From: Drosophila persimilis
Lineage: Eukaryota > Arthropoda > Insecta > Diptera > Drosophilidae
Direction: 5' to 3'
DNA length: 64,000 nt
NCBI RefSeq assembly: GCF_003286085.1
Contig: NW_020825298.1
Coordinates: 12,214,001-12,278,000, forward strand
The position numbers and the translations under genes were made by a program. Position 1 is the stretch's first letter, and the number at the start of each line of letters is the position of its first letter. Under the pieces are notes generated by a model that worked only from the letters and a program-made list of their open reading frames with translations, made no database searches and was not told the origin of the DNA. This document shows, piece after piece, positions 38,553 to 52,300 of this stretch.

Positions 38553-40353
38553 GTCTTCCGTGCTAGGGAAATTGCATAAAACAAAAATCATTCAATAATT
38601 CCAAATTAAAATCTAATAAATTTGAACAAACTAAAAATTTTAATTAATTTAAATAAAAGAAAAAGAAAAAAATATATGATGCAATAAAAAATCGACGAAA
38701 TATAATAAAATTAATTCGAATGGAGGAAATTTTAAAACGTTTGCAAAATGATAAATTTCTAGGTGCTGTGGACAAATTGTTTCTAATTTAATCTTTCAAT
38801 GGAGTATTAAACAAAATAAATAAATTGGTTAATATATTCAAAATATATTTCAAGACTTCAATCATAACCAATAACGAGTTCTAGAAATTAAGTAAAAACA
38901 TTATAACTAAAAAAAAAACGAGCTCTAAAATGTGGGCAACAAAAAAGAATTTCTAAAAATATTTCACTCAATAAAAGTAATGTTTTATTTATAGCAAATA
39001 TAGACACATATAAAGGTTCAAATAATGAACATTCTCAAAAGTTTCTATTAATAAATCATCATTGAAATCATCACAAAATATAGCATACAAAAAAACTTAA
39101 ATAATAACCCAAAATATTTCATAAAGCCAGTTTAAGGCAAAAGTTTGCCAAAGTCCACGAAAATTAAATATCAAAATTTATAAAGAATTCAAGTGAAGAC
39201 TTGAACTTGTCTGAACTTTCAATTCCAAGTACCACCAAATTAAATTAATTTTTAGGTTTAATTTTTGACTTACTGATGGACAACCCCTCCAGCTAAATTC
39301 CAAAAACTAAAAAACCAATCAAATCAAAATAAAACCCGCCATTCGCGGGTCATGTGCCACACACCAAGAAATAACTTCTCTAACAAAAACCGCAACTCGA
39401 ATCGACCTAAAGCAAACCACCCAGAAACAGAAGCGGATAAAAAAAGAAGTGGATGAGGGGCTATAAAACTATAAAGCAAAACCAACAAGAATCCAAAACT
39501 TGTATTACAGGCCAATCGGACAAGCCCAGTCTCCTCTCGTTACCCACGAGAAAACGATTGTAAATGAACAAAATAGAAAATAAACAAAAAAAAAAGAAAA
39601 ATAACGAATGTAACGACAAAGATTACGAGAAAACGATTTTGCCAGCCGTCCAGTAGCCAGAGAGCGGAGCTCAAAGTTGAAAGCCAGAGCCAAAGGCAAA
39701 GGCAAGACCAAGCAGATCGGTGAATGGTCAGTCTCCAAAGGTCTATGGAGAAGTGCCAATTCACATGATCTGTTGAAAAAAGTGTGCTAAAAAAAAAATT
39801 AAATAAATTAAAAAAAGATTCATGAAACCCTCTAAAGAAGAATGTGTGTACTACTCGCCCATAGGGATATTTTGAAGCAAGTGAAAATAGTTTAAACTCT
39901 CAAACGATCGAAAACGCAGAAAACAAGAAAAAGTTTGATGAGACTTTTGATAAAATACATTTTCTGTAAATAACAAAATGATAAGTGAAAAATCCCTTAA
40001 ACACAAAAAACAAAGAATTTTCAAATTAACTGATAATTCCAACTCTTTTTAATATTAATAAAAATTTAGTTTCCTACCGACTTCTCGCAGAAAATAAATG
40101 TCCAACAATTCCAAGCAAATAATTAAAATAAAAATGTAAAAACCCAATAGAAAAACGACATAAGGAAATTGTCAAGATAATTCAAATGTGCTCAACAAAA
40201 TGTTTCCTGATGCCTGGCCTCAGCAAACGAATACATCAGCCGCCCCAACAGCAACCCGAAGAACGACAACAGCAACAGCAAAAACAGCAATTGAGAGCAG
40301 TGATAAATTGATTAACAAAAATGTTGTACAATTAAACATTTGGCTACAATTGT
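38553..40353 (+). other. Wnt10: A-rich probable Wnt10 leader
   Basis: The plus strand is markedly rich in A (long runs of AAAAT, CAACA and AAATAAA-type sequence) up to the Wnt10 start, a bias typical of Drosophila 5' leaders. It contains ATG-initiated upstream frames; the most relevant are 40186-40311 (in frame with Wnt10 but closed by TGA) and 40199-40628 (another frame, overlapping the Wnt10 start). Whether part of this stretch is spliced out cannot be told. Confidence 0.35.
40186..40311 (+). other. in-frame upstream ORF before Wnt10
   Basis: ATG at 40186 opens a Gln-rich 41-codon frame in the same phase as Wnt10, closed by TGA at 40309-40311; a second in-frame stop (TAA, 40333-40335) follows before the Wnt10 ATG at 40354. 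These stops exclude a longer Wnt10 N-terminus in unspliced sequence. Confidence 0.3.
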
Positions 40354-43300
40354 ATGAAAATTTATGCAAATCAAAGCCGAGCGATGACTGTGTGGCAAGA
40401 AGCAACAATCAGAGGCCGCCACCACCACCAGAAGCAGCAGCAACAGCAGCAGCGACAAGAGCATCAAGAAGCAGGAAATACCAACAGCAGCAGCGGCAGC
40501 AGCACAAACACCATCGTGGTTGCCACACAACCCGCAACGCGTCATTGCAATTTGCATTTAATTGTTGTGATTATCTTGGCCTGCTGCACACGCTGGTAAG
40601 TACGAAGTATCTAGTATCTTGTAGATAGAGCAGCTCTCACCTAAGCCCGAATCCATCACAATTTACGAGTATGTAAAGCAAAGCTCCCGAGTGTAAATAG
40701 CCTGTCAACAAATTAACTTCAAGTCAAGCTCATTACCCTCATGTTATATCGTATGTTGCTGGAGCTGGTGCTGGCACTGGTGGTGGTGCTGCTGCTGGTG
40801 GTTTGGTTTGGTGGCGAGTTAATTAATTAAACGACAAGCTCCACCAACAGCAACAACAACAATCAGAGACTAGGGGTTAATGTTGCTGTTGCAGCGACAA
40901 CAAATTAATCAATTGCTGAAGAGGCTGTCGCTGCGTCCGTCCGTAGGCTGAGGGCGAGAGAAACAGCTGTCAGTGTAAGGTGTTGGCATAATTAATATTG
41001 ATCTAGTGATAGGTTTGGGAAATTAAGCTTACCTAATTGTACTTGATTAAAATGAGATTGTTGCGGTCATGGTGTCTGCGCCTTCACACATGATTCTCCG
41101 CTATGGGATGGGCAACAGTAGCAGAGTAAATGAGCAATTGTTTGGTATACAGCTCTTATAGGAACTGTAACAGTGTTTAAGCAAGCATTTACATCTCTAG
41201 AATCCATCACGAACAAAACATACACCATTAGAAATGAGGAGGATGGCCAATAATTGTGCAGGTATTAATATAAATACTTGCGAAATATCTCTACTAATTC
41301 TCATAATATACAAGAGCGACTATATAGATTTATTTGTTTAGGAATTAATTATCATAAATCTGCCCTAATCTATTACTTAGTGTCAACCAAATGCCTTTTG
41401 GAAATAGGTTTAAAGGCACTACTAATCGGTTTTCCAGAAACAAAATTAATTGAAACCTTGTAATCGCACATTCACGAGAAAGTAATCGCATACATTCGAA
41501 TAAAATCGGTTGTAAAACTTACCATAAACATAACAAAAATGGCAACTTACGCGTTAGTCCGGACTCCCAGCAGCAAACGCCATTTTGGAACGCTCAAGCA
41601 GCGAACAATAAGATTGCCAAAGGCTCCCGTAGACTACTCAATCCGCAGTAGATGATTGGACTCTGGCTCTGGCTGTGGATCGTGTGCCCCCTCTGTACTT
41701 GCACTAGTATGGGGCCATGGGGGCCTACACACAATTGAGCTGATTTCAATTGCAGGGTGGTCCCTGGTACTCAAGTTTTATAATGCGCCTGGGCCGCTGT
41801 CAATCCGTGTCTCAGTCCTGGGCCTCAGCTCTATACTCAGTGCGCAGTCAGTCAGGCGAAGCGGAGCGGAGCAGGGCGATGTCTGTCGCTGGAGTCCGGA
41901 CCGCCGCCTGCCTGCCTGCCTGCCTGACTGGTTGACTCGCCTAGTAGTTGCAGCTTGTTAATCTCGTTACTCGTGTTCTTCTTGTTGTTGCTGTTGTTGC
42001 ATGGGGTTGTCAACATACTTTTTGCACTGCTTGTTGACAACGGCGCAGTGAACGTTGCAGCGCAGAGATGCAACGAAAGAACGTTGCAGCGCAGAGATGC
42101 AGTCAACTCGAGACAGTAAAAATGCACGCTGAAGCTGAAGTGCAGCCTGCAATTCGTTGGCATCGTCATCCACCTCCTTGTAGTTGCAACGTCATAATTG
42201 CAACGCATAATGAGGCGCAGACACACACACACACACACACAAAAAGCAGGGCAGCGCAGAGCACGAGTCAGGTGTTGGTGCACCGCAATTTGCCCGTTTG
42301 AAATGCAAATGAATTGTCAAGCTGCCACGCCTCTTGCCACCTCAGGCCACTGCAGTTGCAACTTAATTGGGTGCATGTGCATCCACACACAGCCGCATGC
42401 ACCGGCTCATTCCACAGCCAGGATTTCACACGTTCAAGTGTCCTCCAGCCTCCATCCAACACGCTGCTGGCGTATGCGCAGCCCGAGCTGCTGCTACTTT
42501 CGCAGTCTCTTCAGCAACGAAAGAGCCATGTTCCTGCACAGCACACAGATTTATACACATTGTAGCACTAAAATATTAACAATAAGAAGTAATAATGCCC
42601 GTAATTAGAATGTAAACAAAGCGCGCGTTATCGATACACTGTGTGGGAGATATCAATAGTATATATCGCATAAGAAACATCGATAGGCTTGAGAGCCGAT
42701 CGAATCGGCCCCCCTCTCCCGCACAAAAGCTAACCAATATTACACCATGCACTTTACCCTTGCCATTTTACCATATTTTGCCATGTTACACGTTTCATAC
42801 AATTTATTGGGAAAAAAGCTTTTAAAAACGCGAACGATCATATTCGATTAATATCTAATAGCAAAGAAGTGTAATTTAAATTAAAAACAAATATTTGGAA
42901 TAGAAAATCTTCATGCAGCTGCCTAATGAATCATTTGACTTTCGTTAGAAATACATTTTGTTGCTTAAAAAATGCGATAATTTTATTTAATTACTTTAAA
43001 GCTCTTTTTGGGGTGGGGAGGCATGGAGATGAAATATTTCGACTTTCAGCCTGCTGCCATGCCAGGTCACCCTGTTTAGTCGGATTGGATCAAAGACATT
43101 CCTAGCTGTTGCTGTGGTCGCCAGAAGCCCCTTCCCTGCTGCTCGCTCAACCCCTCTTCGAACGGACTGCTGAGGAATGTCTCCACAAAAGTTATCTACC
43201 CAGTCTGAAATGCTTCAATCTCTGTATCTGTCTGTATCTGCATCTTTCGCTGTGTGTGCGTGTGTGTGAATCTGTGTGTATTTGGGAAACATTGTTTTGC

Positions 43301-46300
43301 CTAAATGGGGCTTAGGTCTATGGCTATTGGCCATGTCTGTATATAGTTCGGTGAAGGCATAAACCGAAATAACAAAAATCCTTGATTTATGCATGGGCTA
43401 CCGTTTGACAGACCAGACTCCGAAGTTCGAAGTCCGAGAGTGTAGAACCACAGACGAAAGAGTTAGGTCTACTCTGGCGGCGCCTATTAAAGCCTCAATC
43501 TTTTTATGGCATTTCAATAGAACTCGCGAGCGTGAGAAAGGACTGCAGCGGCAGCGGCAAAAGTTGTTCAAGTTATGAAAATCAAAATGAAATTTAAAGT
43601 TTGCCAATGCCGGCTTTTATCTTGGCCCCAACACTTTGGCCCTGATAACGTCTTTGGCGGGGAACAAGCTCAGCACAGATCGATAAATTTTATAAGCGAA
43701 TCAATTGCATTGCTATCGCATCGCGTGAAATACGCAAACTCCAGACCGCTGGCTCACAGGATCTGTGGAACTCTGGGACTCTGGGAACTGGATTGTCGAA
43801 TGGATGAAATGCATGACTCAGAGACGCTCTGGGTCTGACCGGCGGCTGGGTCGGCGGCTCGCTTCATTCACTTTGTGTTGCTGTGTTGCTTATCAGTTTT
43901 ATTGAAGTCGGCAAATGGCATTGGCATTGGCATTGCCAATGGTAACTAAAAGCCATATGCTTTATAAAGCTGTTAACAAAATGTGCATCAGTTTAAATTC
44001 TTTATCGGGAGAGATGTCTGGCCGGTAGACGGGCGAATGCCAATGCCCAGCATTGCATACGAGTAGTATATTCGTATCTCAGAAACGTCAGCCAATTAAA
44101 ATGCATTTTGCCTGTATTTCCTTTTTTTATCATCTCGTTTTTACCCTGTTGATATTTCTTTTACTCTTATAAATTGCAGTTTTGTTTGCTTGATTAGCAG
44201 ATGATGATAATAGCATTGGCTGTGGAGAGAGGAAAGATAGGAGTGTGCAAATATATTGGAGAAATTGAAAGCAAGCCGTATATAAGCAGTGCAGCCTTAA
44301 AGCAGTTCAAAGTACTAAAGTGCCATAGCAAGCAGCTTGCAGTCATTGCAGTCATCTCCAAGGCTTACCCAAATTGCAAAAAATAAAAACAAAAAACTTT
44401 TTAGCGACAACATTTTCGTAAATTACAAATGAACCTGCTCTGCGAATCTTTGCCATCTGCTGGCCAGACAACGGCTGCAGCTACTCCCGCTCCCGGGCCG
44501 TGAATGGCATACAAATGATGCCCAATGCTGATGAGGATCTCTAAATCTTACTCTCCGGAGTCCGGACTGCTGGAGGACGTGTGTGAAAATGGCACGTTTC
44601 TACATTTGAGGCAGTGTTTCGGTCTTACATGCGACGTGCCACAATTAACCCCTGGTAGGAGTGTGGTGCGGGCAGGCGGACGAGGTAGTTTAGGCATTAA
44701 GAAAATACATACATTTACAAACGAAGAAGAAGGCAGACGCCATCGAGCATCACGTATACGCCCGGTATTCCTCCCCGACCAAAAAACAAAAAAAAAAGCT
44801 GCGTGTCGTAGATCAACGCGATGCGATGCGATGCAATGTGCGATGTGTGATGTGGCAATGGTCTGAGATCCCAGCCCAGTCATAGCCACAACCATAGTGA
44901 CTGCCACAGACCCGATGAAGTTGTTCAACGTCAACTGGCACTCACTCAAACACAACACTCCACACCACACCACAAAAACCCGTATCTGTATCTCTGGCCC
45001 AAGATCTGAACACCTCAACTCAACCCAATCTGACCTTGAATGCCATGCCGCGCTCTTAAATGGGTTCAGACCCAGAGACCTGGGAATAAGTTCTTGGCAA
45101 ACAGTACACCCCAACATCCCATCCCCTTGGTCTATTTCAGATCAAAGAACCTTAACCATTTTTGGAAACTTCTTCTCCACTGATGAGCCAGTGATTCATC
45201 GTCCAGCGATTTGACAAGATTTATGACAGCTTGCCAACAGTAACAGAAATTATATTTAGCTACTGTCTGTCTTTGTCTTTGGGTTCGGTTCGTGTTTCTC
45301 GATTAAATCTGCTTGCAAATAAAAGCAAATTTAATTTCAAATCTACAGAAACCAAAATGAAATAAAATTAAATTACTCTACTCTCGAGTATTGTGAGGTT
45401 TTTTCTTGTCTGCGGTTTATGTGCCAGAAACTCAAGGTTAATTACTGTTTCCGAAATTTCGTTGGTCTCAGTTTTTCGAGTTTAATTGCCAACTGCGGTG
45501 GCTGTAATTAAATTTTGATTGGAATTTAAATTCTCAGCGATTCCTTGGGCGATTTAAAGAGCTCAAAGTGTATCTAGAAAGGAAATGCTTGGGAGGCTAA
45601 AAGATATCTCATTATATCTAGAAAGAAAATTCTTTTGGCGATGAATTCCTGTGAGTCTGATAGAATTCTTACTCTTGAAAATATAATATCATTAAAGACT
45701 TAAACTCTTTTTGACATAACTTAATTTATATTGATCGATTGTGCTTGTAGGCTTTATGGCTTACCCGACGGTCGTGCCACCTGCCGTTCAGTGCCTGGTC
45801 TCACCAAGGATCAAGTGGAGCTCTGCTACAAGGCGAGTGATGTGACAGCAGCCGCACTCGAAGGACTCGATATGGCCATACGTGAATGTCAAATACAGGT
45901 ACAGCAGATACAGATCTCGTCAAAATTCTCTGTAGCATACTTTCAAGATTCACTTAAGTAGAGTACCATTAAAATTCTCATATATTTTCCTTACAATCTC
46001 TCTCTTCCTCAACAGTTTCAATGGCATCGCTGGAACTGCTCATCGCTGAGCACAAAGAGCCGCAATCCGCATGCCTCCAATCTGCTGAAGAAAGGTAGGT
46101 TCCCAGGTTCAGGCTGCCCCGCCTACATTGGTACTAGTACAGTGGTACAGTGGTAGCCATGGCCACAAGCCATTAAGCTGACACTAAAATGTGCAGTAAG
46201 CGTGGCTCAGCTTTCACGCAAACAAAATCGCTTTATGGCCAAAGTCGACTCCGCCAACTGTCAACTGGTTTTGCGGTTGATTTTAGCCCAGAGTCGAGTG

Positions 46301-49300
46301 GAGGGTGGAGAGTGGAGGGTGGAGGACACATTGGCGGCCCACACGCAAACCGCCGCTAGGCAAAGAGTCTAATTAAAATTGCCCATAGCGGAGACGTTTG
46401 GTCAAGCAGACAATGTCCAAAGCTATTAACCGTCGCATTATTAGACACGACATGGCATAAAAGCCACAGCAGGAGCATCTATAGTTTCTAATGCCCCCCA
46501 TCAGCGATACCGGACTAGATCAAATTTCTATGTTTTTCCAGTAGGAGTGTTGACTGCGACTGCAACGGCGACTGCAACTGGTACTGGTACTGGGACTGGG
46601 GTCCATCGTTTTGTCACAGCCCGGTGCATCTGAAACGGCGGCGATACGAACTTTGACTTTGATATCTTAATCTGTCCTCGAGGCATTGTGTTACAAGTGA
46701 CTGGGCTGGCAACCTCTGAAGCCTTGAAGCCTTGATGCCTACGCGGCGTGTGCCTTATGACGGGTAGATCTCACACACTCACCAGTGTCGTGGCGACATC
46801 GTAGAGGCATCTACAAAGAGCTTGCCGCATTCTAAGCCTCTTTTGTTGGCCAAACAACAAGTAGCGGTAACTCTGATCACATGCGCCGATCCCTTGTTTT
46901 GTGTAAAGTTGCAAGATTTCTGCTTTTGCGCGCAACTTTTCTAACTGACTTCTGTTATGACTCATGCCAGAGTACTGTGCCGCTTGATATGACTAGCAAG
47001 GGGTACAGCTAAAGGTTTGTTATCCGGAATCTATCTGGAATTTGACCAGTTCTTCTGAAACTTAAACTGAAAGAAACATAATGCTTCACTTCATTTTTTT
47101 CTAAGGGAGAGAATCAAGCAAAGCTTCATAGAAATTCATATACAAAGTAAATAATAAACCCCAAACTGTATTATCAAAGCCTCTAAAACTTACAACAAAT
47201 TCTAAGACTTAGTCCAGAACTTTATACCACTTCTATGGGAATGTTTTCCAGTCCGTAAGCAGAATGCTTCATTAGTTAAATTATGCATCATACGATTGCT
47301 GTAAAAATTCCACAAAAAAAAGAGGAGCAGAAGGAAAGGAAAACACAATGGAAATGCTCAAAATGGCGGCATTGCAATCCAGATGCAAACGATATACGAG
47401 TACGAGTGTATAGCCGACGTTGCTCAAGAGATTTCTCACAAATTTCAATGCGACATTCGGACAAGAGCAAACAGCAAACAGGAGCCTCGGAAGAGACTTC
47501 TGAAGTAAAAGGGAAAGGCTAGAGGACAGGCTCGGAACGGGAACGGGAACGGGTACGAGGACAAGCCGGTGCTCATCTCGTTTCGGTCTGGCAGTAAAGT
47601 CCGGCGTAATTTATTTGCATTCATCGTATAAATTATATTGTAAGCAAACCACTTCATTCAATTTCAATTTAAAAAATTGTTATCTCCGTTGACGGATGCT
47701 GCCGCAGCCGCTGACAACGTACAGGGGAACGAACGAGAGACAAACGAATGGGGGCTGGAAGACAGCCATGGGAGCGGATCGAATACGGATGCACAATCCC
47801 CAATCCCATTCGCAGTACCAGTCCCAGTCCCAGTCCCGGTCCCAACATTGTCATTGTCGTTGTTGGGCCAGGCCGGTGATGTGATTATGTTGGAGGCTCA
47901 GGAATCTTTTGCTTAGTGGTGCTTCATTTGTGGGCAAATACTTCCATTACAGCAAATTCTGTGCATATTATTTGCATTTGGGGCTGCTTGGGGCTGCTGT
48001 TGCCGTTGCCGTTGCCGCCGCCGCAATCTTGAGTGGGCCATCATGATCGGTCCAAATGCCAGACAGAATCGCGCAGGTTAAAGTTAACAACATTGCCACA
48101 AAACAATGCCAAACCATAAATCTCCAAATGCATGCCACACCAGCAGCACTTCCAAGTAACTCTCGACTAGCCTTCATCCAATATCGAATATGGTAAACCC
48201 AAGCTTATGTCACCGACATGTCTGAGGATCGTACGTCCCGTCTGTCCCACTGTCCAATGTCCAGTGTCCACTGTCTACTGTCCACTGTCCAGTGTCCAGT
48301 GTCCGTTTGTCAACCCGCCCGTTTCGTGCGTCCATTAAATAAGGAAGGAACTGCACATAACGAGAGTCAATATTGACAGGCAACAGCAACGCGTGCAACG
48401 ACGACGACGACGACGACGAGGTACGACGGGAACGACTTATAAGGGCACAAAAGGCAGCCACAAAGTCAGGGATCGATGGACAGAGATCGGATCGGGCCAG
48501 CGATCGGTCGGTCGGGTCGGAGCAAACCAAGTGAAACGAAACAAATCAAGTCGCCGAGTCGCCAAGTCGAGTCGAGTCGCACAATGACTGACAATCGAAA
48601 CGGCGCACGGACAGGTCAACTATTTTGCATACATATCTACTATAACTTATGGAACTCGTCGATCGTCGATCGTCGATCGTTGAGAGATCGTCGTTGCAGA
48701 TCGCTGATCTTTTCTTTTTCGCTGCTGAGGCTGCTGCTGCTGCTGCTACCATGCATTATTGTCAATCAACTGAAGCTGGGGCCCCGGCACAAAAGTAGTA
48801 AAAGGATCGACGATCGACCTTTATCTTTGGGCTTCTCGCTCTCTCTCGATCTCCCTCTCTCTTTCGTTTTCCCTCTGCATGTGACAACAAGCGAGCGACG
48901 TATGTCGCAAACAATTACTTGGGATTGCAACACACGGGAGACAACGAGACATTGGAGACAGGGTACTCTGTAGACTGTAGACTTGAGCACAGAGACAGGT
49001 CGCCAAGCCAAGCCAAGCCAAGCCAGGCCAAGCCAAGCCACTCCATTCCAGTCCAGCGTCCAGTCAAGCCTCTCCTCGATCGGTTTGGGGGCCAATTTAT
49101 GCGAGAGAAGAGAGACAGAGAGAGAGAGAGGGAGAGAGAGCCACAGACCCCAAGGCATTGTCAAATGTAACTGTTGGCAATGATGTGATTTGGATTTGCA
49201 AATGGCTCGACGAGGGGCAAGACAAAGCGTGCATAAATCAAGTCCGTGATCAGCGATCAGCGATCAGCAATCACAAGTTGGCTGAGATCCGCAGAGGAGA

Positions 49301-52300
49301 GATGAGAAGAGAAGAGTAGAGCTAAGGTGGGCTTTTGGAGAGGCTACTGTTTGCACTGATGCATTGATTGATGGCGTCTTAATCGTCAATCAAATGCGCG
49401 CTACACACACACACACAATTTCCCATTGCACTTGCACCTTCGATTGCAGTTTGGATCGATCGATGGATCGCTGGATCGATGGATCGCTGGATTCGTCTCC
49501 GGATGGGTATTGGTACGACAACTTGTCACAACATTGACATTTGCATTCGTGCGCATCCTGAGTGACGGACTGGCCGGCTTGACTGACTGATTGTTTGACA
49601 GCTGAGGAGCGGCGAAACAAGGAGAATGATGCAAGCCTGTCACATTGACATATGTACTGTCGCTCTCGTCGCTAGTGGCCGATCTGATCCCTGGTTTCTG
49701 TTTTCTGGTTTCTGATCTCGGATTGAATTGAGTTTGGTTTTATGCAAAGTGGCGCTGACAATTTGCATGTCAATCGCTTGACAAATGTTGCCAACTTTGG
49801 GGCCACTCATGGCCATGTCGGCCATGATTAACGTCAACTTTTTGACAGCCATTTGACAGCTGCTGTTGCTATTGCTGCATAAGGCATTTCAAATATCATA
49901 TCTCCCTCCCTCTCTCTTGTGGGTGTGGCACACTGCACTGCCGTCCGATCATTAAAAAGATATTGTGTGGTGGTGTGATGGTGTGGCGGTGCTGTGGCCT
50001 GGTTGAACGCTTGTCCAGACCATGTCAAAGTCGAAATGCCGCTGAAATTCCCAGAGCGGCCACCGGAGCGCAGCACAGCGTTCGAATGTACTGCTTCGAA
50101 ATGCAGCGTTAAAAATAACACCGCATAAATTGCAATAGTTCCCCCAATGATTCCCCAGGGGTAAAAGCACACCTCTACCAGCATCCTCTACCCATCTCAA
50201 GAAACATTTCTTTCCTTTTAGGCTACAGGGAGAGCGCGTTTGCCTTTGCCATTTCGGCTGCCGGGGTGGCACACAGCGTGGCGAGGGCCTGCAGTCAAGG
50301 CCGTTTGATGTCCTGCGGCTGTGATCCGACCATCAATAGGAAGACCCTCAACAAGAACCTCCGCCAGTCGCTGGACAAGGAGAAGAAGCAGTTCTTGCAG
50401 TACTTGGAAACCAATCAGATTCTAACGCCCGAGGAGGAGAAGAAGTACGAGCGCTCGAAGATCGCCAGCCGCTGGAAGTGGGGTGGTTGCTCCCACAACA
50501 TGGATTTTGGTGTGGAGTACTCCAAGCTCTTCCTGGACTGTCGCGAGAAGGCAGGCGATATTCAGTCGAAGATCAATCTGCACAACAATCATGCGGGCAG
50601 AGTGGTGAGTGGCTGTCCGTCATCCAATTTCTGTTTCTCTAATAATTCTTCTTATGAACCGTATCTGCAGGCCGTTTCGAACAACATGGAATTCCGCTGC
50701 AAGTGCCATGGCATGTCCGGCAGCTGTCAGCTGAAGACCTGCTGGAAGTCCGCCCCCGACTTTCACGTCGTCGGCAAGGTCTTGAAGCATCAGTTCCGCA
50801 AGGCCATACTCGTGGATCAGTCGAATCTCGGCAACGGCGAACCCATTGTCGTCTTGAAGCGGGCCCGCAACAAAAAGTCAAATGGTGGCAGCAGTTCCGG
50901 CTCCTCATCCTCGGATATGGATGCCGTCGATGCGTCTGGCACGCTCGATGGCGGTGGTCTGGTGGGCGATCACGAGGCAAGGCGGCACGAGGATGGCTCG
51001 GAGCGTGGCACGCGCCAGCCGAACGCTGATAAAAATGCGGCGCGAATGGCACGCAAACTGGAGACATCGCTCTTCTACTATCAGCGCTCGCCCAACTTTT
51101 GTGAGCGCGATCTGGGCGCAGATATACAGGGTGAGTTTGTATGCCTACTTTATGTTTTGTTCACATTATACATTAATTCCCATGAGATTCCATATTAGAG
51201 AGTGGGAGTCGGGTCCCGCTTCCTTCGGTCAGTTAGAATCGGTTTTTATACTGTGCCAGATCCGAAAAATTCGGGTTTTCTTCTCGCTCACTCTGCTTTT
51301 TATTTTCTGGACGAGAGAACGAGAGAGAAACGAGGAATTTGCTTCGTACTGCGAAGCAGATATAGAAAGAGATCAAAAGTATTAAAGAGGCATGCGTATA
51401 ACTATGATCTTGAGAATACTGTGGATTAATGCAGGGCTTTAATATGCATCTTCTGTTCTACTAATAGCCCTTTACCCGCACTCCCTGCATTGCTGCTGTA
51501 CACCCCGGCATTACCTAATTGGTTAATTTGCAGTTTTCTTGTCGTGAAATTTGGTTCAACTAATTAAAAATGATTTATAGATACGACTCGAGCGATAAAT
51601 TTGATTTGGCTCTAATAAATAAATCACAAATGCAAATTAACAGCAACCGCAGCAGCAGCAGCAGCAGCAAATGCAACAAAAAAGCAAAAACGATTTATAA
51701 ACGGGCTACCAAAACATGCCACATAACTCAGCAACAACAAATGCTGCGACCCATGCGCACAGCAGCCCCAGCATCAGCTTCAGCTTCAGCTTTAGCTCCA
51801 TCTCGGATCAACTCGGATCAGCGCTGATCTGTTGAGATCTGGCTCGGGTTTTGGGGCTCGGCACGGCACGTCCACATCGACATCTAACATCTAACTGCCA
51901 CTTGCAATTTTTGTTGGCCATTTTTGCTGTTGACACATTTGCAAATTATCAAAGACCGAGCGAGATGTGGAGGCAGCACCGGGGGAACAGTTTAAAAGTG
52001 TTAATTACGACGCAAATTTATAATTAATCGTCGTCCGAGCTCTGGCTGTGGCTGTGGCTCTGGCTCCAGCCCATCGGGCGTTTTGATTCATGTGCCCCGT
52101 GTGCCACGTCGTGTCGTGTCTAGGCAAATGATGGCAATTAACGTTGGCAATTATCGTCCAACAATTATGATACTTTGTTTATAGGCCTTAGTTTAATAGT
52201 TTATTTATGGTTTTTTAATAGTCAGGCAACAGGCTGTCGGCGCAGCTGCCACTTAATCAAATCACAATGAAAGCTGTAACACCCATGTGATATCAACTTT

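Larger units (their letters stand above)
46095..50221 (+). other. Wnt10: Wnt10 intron 3 (4.1 kb)
   Basis: Donor GTAGGT at 46095; acceptor TTTTAG ending at 50221. No gene supported. Contains many simple repeats: TGTCCA-type units (48241-48304), a GTCGATC run (about 48656-48685), CAAGC units (49004-49040), a GA tract (49099-49140) and GGATCGATGGATCG-type repeats (about 49453-49493). Confidence 0.85.

Noticed and set aside
40188..40628. Using the 146-codon frame as the Wnt10 N-terminus
   Set aside because: It ends the exon in phase 0, while exon 2 needs two bases carried over; only the 40354 frame joins correctly and supplies a hydrophobic signal.
50639..51067. 142-codon minus-strand ORF
   Set aside because: Antisense to Wnt10 exon 5; no independent support.
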